Source: DATFEN01 sp035691285 (GTDB taxonomy: Bacteria; Acidobacteriota; Vicinamibacteria; Fen-336). Taken from it: a stretch of 42,407 nucleotides of DNA. The notes beneath the pieces are model-generated. The model had not been told where the DNA came from. It was given only the letters and a program-made list of their open reading frames with translations, and did no database searches. Position numbers and translations under genes: made by a program. The stretch covers positions 1 to 42,407 of the forward strand of contig DASSJI010000053.1 of NCBI GenBank assembly GCA_035691285.1, in the 5' to 3' direction. This document shows positions 36,295 through 42,407 of the stretch, piece by piece; within the stretch, counting starts at the first letter, position 1; each line of letters opens with the position of its first letter.

Positions 36295-38238
36295 TTACTC
36301 GGCCTCGGCCAGCACTCCGTGCTCGAGGCGCAGCACCTCGCCGACCGACCAGGCCTGGAACGGGCAGCCGCGCGGCGTGTGGGGCGCGTCGGCGTCAGCG
36401 ATCTCGGAGACGTGGCCGATGCCGGCCTCGTCGAGGTGCGCCAGGAGGGGAGCGATGAACCGCTCCCGGGCGGCGGCCTTCGCCCCACGCGTCCCGCCCC
36501 GGACGCGCACCCACGCCTCCACGAAGGCCCCGACGAGCCAGGGCCACACCGTGCCCTGATGGTAGACGCCGTCCCTTTCCCGCACGCCGCCCTCGTAGCG
36601 CGACGCGTACCCGGCGGCCCGCGGCTCGAGCGACCGGAGGCCCAGCGGCGTCGCGAGCTCCGCCTCCACGGCGTCCACGACCGCCCGGGCGCGGTCGCCG
36701 CTCAGGAGCGGCAGCGGCAGCCCGCCCACGGCGAAGATCTGGTTCGGCCGGAAGGTCGGGTCCACGGCGCCTTGCCGATGGTCGACGTCGACCACGTCGT
36801 AGAGCGCCTGCCGCTCCGCGTTCCAGAACCGCTGGGCGAACGCCGCCCGGGCACGGTCGAGGACGGCCTTCCATTTCGAGTCGAAGGCCGCGCCCACCGC
36901 GAGGGCGTTGGCCCAGAGCGCCTGGATCTCGACCGGCTTCCCGATGCGCGGCGTGACCACCCAGGCGCCGACCCTGGCGTCCATCCAGGTGAGCTGCACG
37001 CCGGGCTCCCCCGCCGCGAGCAGGCCGTCCGAGTCCGCGCGGATGCCATGGCGCGTCCCCGCCGCGTAGCCTTCGAGAATCGCGAGCGCCGCGGCCCGCA
37101 ACGCTGCACGATCCGAGGCGGCGAGCCCCGCCCCCGCGGCCTCGATCGCCTGCAGGTACTCGCCGACCGCGACCACGTACCAGAGCGAGGCGTCGACGGC
37201 GTTGAACTCCGGCGCCTCCTCGGGCCGGTCAGGGAAGCGGTTCGGGAGCATCCCTTCCGACACCGCGCCGGCCCACTCGACCAGGATGGAGCGGGCCTCG
37301 TCCATGCGGCCCGTGGCCAGGCACAGGCCGCGGAGCGCGATGAACGTGTCGCGCCCCCAGTCGGTGAACCAGGGGTAGCCCGCCACGATCGTCCGGCCCT
37401 CACCGCGGCGGACGAGATAGGCGTCGGCCGAGCGCTCGAGGCGCGAGCCGAAGCGCGCCCGCCGCCGCTTCTCCGACGCCCGATAGGCCGACGCCACCGC
37501 ACCGGCGGAGGCGGACTCGAGCAGCCCGCGCGCCGCCTCTCCTTCGGCTGCGAGCACCAGCACGGCTTCGCCGCGCTCGAGGTCGAAGCGGAAGGAGCCG
37601 GGCGCCGCCAGGTCCTCGACGTGGTCGAGGCCGCGGGCGCGCTCCTCGGAATAGACAAAGCTGCGGTACCAGTGGGGCTCGTGGAAGTAGCCGCCGTTCG
37701 CGAGGGCCGTGACCGAGGGCACGGAGGCGTAGGTCCGCCAGGTGACCGTGTCGCCTCGCACCTCGCCCTCGAAGCGCAGGTCGCCGTTCTCGTGGTGAAG
37801 CGCGTGGTAGTCGCGGCCCGAAAGAAAGGGCCTCACGGTCAAGGTCGCCGGCCGAGGCTCGCCGCGCAGGCGCCAGGACAGGACGACGAGCGGCAGGCCC
37901 TTGGGGACGAACAGCTCGTGCTCGACGACCGCGCCGTCCTCGAGCGCGAAGGTCCATGTAGGCCAGGGCTCGGGCGAGAAGCCGGCGAGGCGCGACTCGC
38001 CGTCGGGGCTGACCACGTCGGGGGCATAACGCTGTGCGGTGAGCGCGTACCGTCCGGCGGCCGTCTCCACGTGGGCGTCGCAGCCGTTGACGAGGACGTA
38101 ACGTCCCGTCGGCGGCGTGGTGGCCGCGAGCAGCAACGCGTGGTAGCGGCGCGTGCGCGGGCCCTGCACGGCGCCCGAGGCGAAGCCTCCGAGGCCGTCG
38201 GCCTCGAGCCATTCGGCGGCGCGATCCGAGGGCTTCAT
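36295..38238 (-). CDS. Glycogen debranching enzyme, GH133-like amylo-alpha-1,6-glucosidase
   Basis: A 647-residue cytosolic protein from ATG 38238. The N-terminal domain (about 5-240) has the family opening EWLEADGLGGFASGAVQGP and TRRYHALLLAATTPP. The (alpha/alpha)6 catalytic domain (about 260-640) contains YPWFTDWGRDTFIALRGL, GMLPNRFPD, NAVDASLWYVVAVGEYL and YHQGTVWPWLVGAFVEAW, all typical of archaeal/bacterial GDE proteins. It hydrolyses the alpha-1,6 glucosyl stubs of phosphorylase-trimmed glycogen or starch. No glycogen synthase or phosphorylase gene is in the window. It begins 1 nt after the stop of the second GlcG-like gene, so the two are translationally linked even though one product is exported and the other cytosolic. 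Confidence 0.93.
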   Translation of the reverse strand: MKPSDRAAEWLEADGLGGFASGAVQGPRTRRYHALLLAATTPPTGRYVLVNGCDAHVETAAGRYALTAQRYAPDVVSPDGESRLAGFSPEPWPTWTFALEDGAVVEHELFVPKGLPLVVLSWRLRGEPRPATLTVRPFLSGRDYHALHHENGDLRFEGEVRGDTVTWRTYASVPSVTALANGGYFHEPHWYRSFVYSEERARGLDHVEDLAAPGSFRFDLERGEAVLVLAAEGEAARGLLESASAGAVASAYRASEKRRRARFGSRLERSADAYLVRRGEGRTIVAGYPWFTDWGRDTFIALRGLCLATGRMDEARSILVEWAGAVSEGMLPNRFPDRPEEAPEFNAVDASLWYVVAVGEYLQAIEAAGAGLAASDRAALRAAALAILEGYAAGTRHGIRADSDGLLAAGEPGVQLTWMDARVGAWVVTPRIGKPVEIQALWANALAVGAAFDSKWKAVLDRARAAFAQRFWNAERQALYDVVDVDHRQGAVDPTFRPNQIFAVGGLPLPLLSGDRARAVVDAVEAELATPLGLRSLEPRAAGYASRYEGGVRERDGVYHQGTVWPWLVGAFVEAWVRVRGGTRGAKAAARERFIAPLLAHLDEAGIGHVSEIADADAPHTPRGCPFQAWSVGEVLRLEHGVLAEAE

Positions 38239-38239
38239 G

Positions 38240-38707
38240 CTACGGGAACGCCTTCGCGCCGGTGATCGCGATGTCCTCGTCCACCTGCGGGCTGTCGCCG
38301 CTCACGCCGATCGCGCCGATCACCTTGCCGTCGAGCACGATCGGGACGCCTCCCTGCAGCGGCGTCGCGTCGGCCAGCGCCAGGGCGGCGACGCGGCCGT
38401 TCCGGATCTGGTCCTCGAAGACCTTGCTGGGCCGCCGGTAGATCGCCGCCGTGCGCGCCTTCCCGATGCCCACGTTCACGCTCGCGACCTGCGCGCCGTC
38501 CATGCGCTGGAGCACGAGCGGGTAGCCGCCGTCGTCGACGACCACGATCACGACGTCCACGCCCTTGGTCCTGGCCGCCTCTTCCGCCGCGGCCGCGACC
38601 TTGAGCGCCGCCTTCAGGCTCAGCACCTTCTTGTCGATGGTCTGGGCCGACGCGGCCGTGGACGCGAGCGCCAGGGCGACGGCCAACGCCTTCGCCGCGG
38701 GGCTCAT
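38240..38707 (-). CDS. Exported GlcG/HbpS-family protein, copy 2
   Basis: A 155-residue protein from ATG 38707 with a signal peptide (1-21, ending ASAQ). It has one GlcG/HbpS domain: VVIVVVDDGGYPLVLQRMDG, NVGIGKARTAAIY and TPLQGGVPIVLDGKVIGAIG. Long stretches match copy 1 at 11454 (TPLQGGVPIV is identical), but the two are clearly diverged. It overlaps the upstream 50-residue gene by ATGA and is followed 1 nt later by the debranching enzyme. Heme binding is known for HbpS only; here the periplasmic location and family are supported, the ligand is not. Confidence 0.88.
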   Translation of the reverse strand: MSPAAKALAVALALASTAASAQTIDKKVLSLKAALKVAAAAEEAARTKGVDVVIVVVDDGGYPLVLQRMDGAQVASVNVGIGKARTAAIYRRPSKVFEDQIRNGRVAALALADATPLQGGVPIVLDGKVIGAIGVSGDSPQVDEDIAITGAKAFP

Positions 38708-38856
38708 TCCGGCACCTTCTTGAACACCATGATCTCTGCCGTCCAGCCCTCCAGGGCCGTGTAGTTCTCCGGGTACAGCGGCACGGGATCCTGGGCGGCC
38801 GCAGGCAGGCCCGGGAAGCCACCGAGCACGGCGCCGAGCGCTCTCGAGTGTCGCAT
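38704..38856 (-). CDS. 50-residue exported peptide, perhaps a truncated cupin-like protein
   Basis: ATG 38856 follows GGAGG with 9 nt spacing, and the TGA overlaps the next gene's ATG (ATGA), so translation is well supported. Residues 1-21 look like a signal peptide (LGAVLGGFPGLPAAAQ), leaving a mature part of about 29 residues with DPVPLYPENYTALEGWTAEI and MVFKKVPE. The DP-x-YPxNY start resembles the first strand of small exported cupins, so it may be the cut-off N-terminus of such a gene, or a genuine micropeptide. The first row also has a cupin next to a GlcG-like gene, which makes the cupin-remnant idea attractive but unproven. Confidence 0.55.
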   Translation of the reverse strand: MRHSRALGAVLGGFPGLPAAAQDPVPLYPENYTALEGWTAEIMVFKKVPE

Positions 38857-38885
38857 CGTCCGTTCCTCCAGGCTCGATCTGCTCA

Positions 38886-38908
38886 CGCCCCGCTCAACGC
38901 GCGGGGTG
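38886..38908 (-). terminator. Intergenic hairpin after the lipoprotein gene
   Basis: CCCCGC (38888-38893), 7-nt loop, GCGGGG (38901-38906), extended by a G-T and a C-G pair. It lies between the lipoprotein stop (38946) and the 50-residue peptide start (38856). A 10-bp palindrome TTCCCGGGAA (38918-38927) lies next to it. Neither has a U-run; they could form a weak factor-assisted terminator or an mRNA stabiliser. Confidence 0.35.
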
Positions 38909-38945
38909 CCGTGTCGATTCCCGGGAACGGATCCTGGGCGCGTCC

Positions 38946-39251
38946 CTACGGGCAGGCGTCGCCCACGCGCTTGAGCTGCGCGGAGAGGGCCTTCAGGGTC
39001 TCGTGGCTGGCCTGCTCCTTCACCTTGCCGTAGGCCTCGGAGAGGCGCTGCTGCGCCTCGGGCATCGCCGCCTTCACCGCGTCGCAGTCCGCGGCGTTGT
39101 GGATGACCTGGTTGATCGCGGCGGTGACGCCCTTCAGCACGGCCTCGTCCTGGCCGACCTGCTTGATCTGGCGCTCGCGCTCCTTGAAGCACGCGGCGAG
39201 CGGGAGGGAGGCGACGACCAGCGCGAGGGCGATCCCTGCCCCGTTTCTCAT
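38946..39251 (-). CDS. Small lipoprotein of unknown function
   Basis: A 101-residue protein from ATG 39251. The signal peptide ends in a lipobox LPLAAC (Cys 21), so the product is probably lipidated. The mature part (KERERQIKQVGQDEAVLKGV, then AAMPEAQQRLSEAYGKVKEQ) is helical and charged, with a Cys in NAADCDAV and another in the C-terminal GDACP that could form a disulfide. No named family was recognised. It starts a minus-strand row and is divergent from the FHA kinase, whose ATG is only 25 nt away, so the promoters must overlap the coding starts. The longer frame upstream to 39488 overlaps the kinase gene and is not used. Confidence 0.75.
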   Translation of the reverse strand: MRNGAGIALALVVASLPLAACFKERERQIKQVGQDEAVLKGVTAAINQVIHNAADCDAVKAAMPEAQQRLSEAYGKVKEQASHETLKALSAQLKRVGDACP

Positions 39252-39254
39252 GCC

Positions 39255-39260
39255 TATAAT
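39255..39260 (+). promoter_or_regulatory. Candidate -10 element upstream of the FHA kinase
   Basis: A perfect TATAAT hexamer 16 nt before the ATG at 39277, conspicuous in this GC-rich sequence. No convincing -35 was found. It would give a leader of about 9 nt without a Shine-Dalgarno sequence. The same bases lie directly before the divergent lipoprotein start. Confidence 0.35.
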
Positions 39261-39276
39261 CGTCGCGCCGATCCCC

Positions 39277-40484
<1,208 letters not shown>

Positions 40485-40488
<4 letters not shown>

Positions 40489-42407
40489 CCGAGGAGCGCC
40501 TCGAAACCGCCTGCCCCGGCTGCGGCTTCTCCTCGCGGGTCCCGGCGGCCGCGGTCGGGCGCAATGCGCGCTGCCCGCGTTGCAGCATCGTCTTTCGCGT
40601 CGAGGCCGCGCGCCCCGCGCCGGAGCCGACTCGGCTCGAGGCGCCCGTGGCCACCACCCCGGAGGCGCCCGTCGCGACGACGCCGGAGCCGTCGCGGCCG
40701 GCGCCCGTCTCGCCCACGCCTCCCGGTGGATGGCGCGTCGGCGAGGTGATCCTGGGGCTCTACGAAGTGATCGGGCTGCTGGGACAGGGCGGCATGGGGC
40801 GAGTCTACAAAGTACGCCACCGCGGCTGGGGCCTGGACCTCGCGGTCAAGACGCCGCTGCCCGAGATCCTCGAGGCGGCCGGCGGCGCCGCGGCCTTCGA
40901 GCGGGAAGCGGAGACGTGGGTGGGCCTGGGGCTGCATCCACACGTCGTCACCTGCCACTACGTCCGCCGGATCGAGGGTCTGCCCTGCGTCTTCGCGGAG
41001 TTCGCCGAGGGCGGCAGCCTCCACGACAGCATCGCGTCGGAGACCCCGAGCCTGGAGACGCTGCTCGACCGCGCGGTCCAGTTCGCCTGGGGCCTCCACT
41101 ACGCCCACGAGCAGGGCCTCGTCCATCGCGACGTGAAGCCGGCCAATGCTCTGCTGGCCTCGGACGGGATCGTCAAGGTCACGGACTTCGGCCTGGCGCG
41201 GGGCGGCCCGCTTCCCTCTGCCGTGACCCGCGAGGGCGGCACCATGGTCGTGGCCGGCGGCGCCGCGGGCACACCCCCCTACATGTCTCCCGAGCAGCTC
41301 AAGGGCGAGCCCCTGACGCGCCGCTCCGACCTCTGGAGCTGGGCGCTCTCGGTCCTCGAGATGTTCGCGGGAGGCCGCAACTGGGACTATGGCAGCGCGG
41401 CGCTCGCCTCCCTCGAGGAGTACCTCGCCTACCCGCCGCCCGCCGGTCTTCCGCGCATGCCCGGGAGCGTCGCCGAGCTGCTGCGGCGCTCGTTCCGCGA
41501 GGATCCCGCCGAGCGCCCCCATGACCTGGCCGCGGCCGCCGCGGTGCTCGCCGACGCTTACGCCGCCGCTGCCGGACGCGCCTACCCCCGCACCCCGCCG
41601 CGCGCCGGGCGCTCCTCCGCCGACAGCTTGAACAACAGCGCCGTCTCGCTCCTCGATCTCGACCGAGCGGGAGAGGCCGTGGCGCTCTGGACGAGCGCCC
41701 TGGAGGCCGAGCCCCAGCACCTCGAGGCCACCTTCAACCGCGTCGTCCACGAGTGGTCGCGTGGCGGCATCGACGACGGCGAGGCCGAGCGTCGCTTCGG
41801 CGAGGCGCTCAAGAGCCATGCCCGGAATCCCCGCGCCCACCACCTCGGGGCGCGACTCCTCCTGGCCAGAGGCGACTTCGGACGCGCTGCAGCGGCCCTC
41901 GACGAGGCGGTCCGGCTCGGCGCGTCCGGGGCCGAGATCGCGCACGACCGCGCGCTCGCCCTGGCCGGCCACGCGGCAGGCAGCGACGATCGGTCGGCCT
42001 GGAGCCGGGCGCGCGATGCCTTCGAGCAGACGCCGAGCCTCTCCGACCTCGACGCGATCTCCGTGGCGGCGCGGGCCTTCGCCCTCGGCAAGCTGGGCGA
42101 GGGCGCCGCCGCCACGACCTTCTACCGGGAGGCCACGTCGCGGCGCTCGGACCTGCCGGCCGAGCTCGACGTGGCGGTCCACACGCTCGTGCCCGGCCTC
42201 GAGCGCACGTCCACGATGCGCGGGCTGGGCGGCAGCGCGGGCGCCCTGGCCGTGACCCCGGACGGCGCGCAGGTCGTCGCCGGCGGCGGCGGCCGCGAGG
42301 CCCGGCTCTGGGAGCCCGGCGCCGCGGCGGCCGGCCGCAAGCTGGTCTCGGAGGACGGGCGGCTGCGCGCTCTCGCGATCGCGCCCGACGGCCGGACGCT
42401 GCTCTGG
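40485..42407 (+). CDS. Zinc-ribbon Ser/Thr kinase with TPR and WD40 repeats (3' end outside window)
   Basis: GTG 40485 overlaps the FHA kinase stop by GTGA; the frame stays open for 641 codons to the window end. The N-terminal zinc ribbon has CPGC (10-13) and CPRC (30-33), as in MJ0042-type fingers. A Pro/Ala/Thr linker with a repeated EAPVATTP follows (about 45-80). The kinase domain (about 93-360) is complete: LGQGGMGRVYKV, VKT Lys (122), HRDVKPAN (214-221), DFGLARG (234-240), MSPEQ. Next comes a TPR-like helical region (about 380-560, LDRAGEAVALWTSALEAEPQ, GRAAAALDEAVRL) and the first WD40 blades (LGGSAGALAVTPDGAQVVAG, then LAIAPDGRTLLW). Such kinases with WD40 tails are typical of Acidobacteria and Planctomycetes. 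Likely a cytosolic signalling kinase paired with the FHA kinase. Confidence 0.92.

Noticed and set aside
40635..40690. Repeat encoding EAPVATTP twice
   Set aside because: A short Pro/Ala/Thr linker duplication between zinc ribbon and kinase; ordinary linker expansion rather than a functional repeat array.

Overview
The window is very GC-rich and densely packed with protein genes. No rRNA, tRNA, CRISPR array or insertion sequence was seen. The gene content points to an uncultured Acidobacteriota bacterium: a TonB receptor with an N-terminal carboxypeptidase-regulatory-like domain, a winged-helix/TPR regulator of the CadC-like type, a VPS10/BNR propeller protein, FHA and zinc-ribbon Ser/Thr kinases, and the tail of an acidobacterial-type duplicated permease (ADOP, FtsX/MacB-like). 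This is an inference from families; there is no marker gene.

Layout. 1-4804 (+): end of a membrane glycosyltransferase-like protein, a secreted protein of unknown function and a TonB-dependent receptor. 4808-16718 (-): one tightly packed, mostly exported gene row, in transcription order VPS10/BNR propeller, MBL-fold hydrolase, membrane-anchored unknown, GlcG/HbpS-like protein, cupin, double SMP-30/gluconolactonase protein, NDH-2 NADH dehydrogenase fused to a cyclic-nucleotide-binding domain, a 26-residue AbrB-type remnant, and a Tat-exported FAD oxidase resembling spermidine dehydrogenase. It reads as extracytoplasmic oxidation of small organic compounds feeding electrons to the quinone pool.

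16719-26048: a signalling island with two ECF sigma factors, three tiny zinc-finger anti-sigma-like proteins, a STAS protein, a uridine-kinase-like P-loop protein and an 1832-residue protein joining a degenerate Ser/Thr kinase, a STAND-like ATPase, a long helical-repeat region, GAF, a sigma-54 AAA+ activator module and a Fis-type HTH. Several start regions here carry strong inverted repeats; the best is a 15-bp stem with 14 pairs that holds the ribosome-binding site in its loop and the start codon in its stem.

26045-26495 is a decay scar: the remains of a GlxA/AraC regulator (-) abut the tail of an ADOP permease (+) at about 26310. Then follow a cytoplasmic subtilase with a C-terminal glycogen-binding-like (CBM48/AMPK) domain (-), a third ECF sigma (-), and the winged-helix/TPR regulator (+). 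30732-39251 (-) is a second long same-strand row: lipoprotein, 50-residue exported peptide, second GlcG-like protein, glycogen debranching enzyme, 53-residue membrane peptide, aquaporin, polytopic membrane protein, GMC oxidoreductase and exported double-VOC protein. 39277-42407 (+) holds an FHA-Ser/Thr kinase overlapping by 4 bp a zinc-ribbon/kinase/TPR/WD40 protein that runs off the window.

Six gene junctions share the same 4-base GTGA stop/start overlap, so translational coupling with GTG starts is a habit of this genome. Most other long open frames are antisense shadows caused by the base composition.
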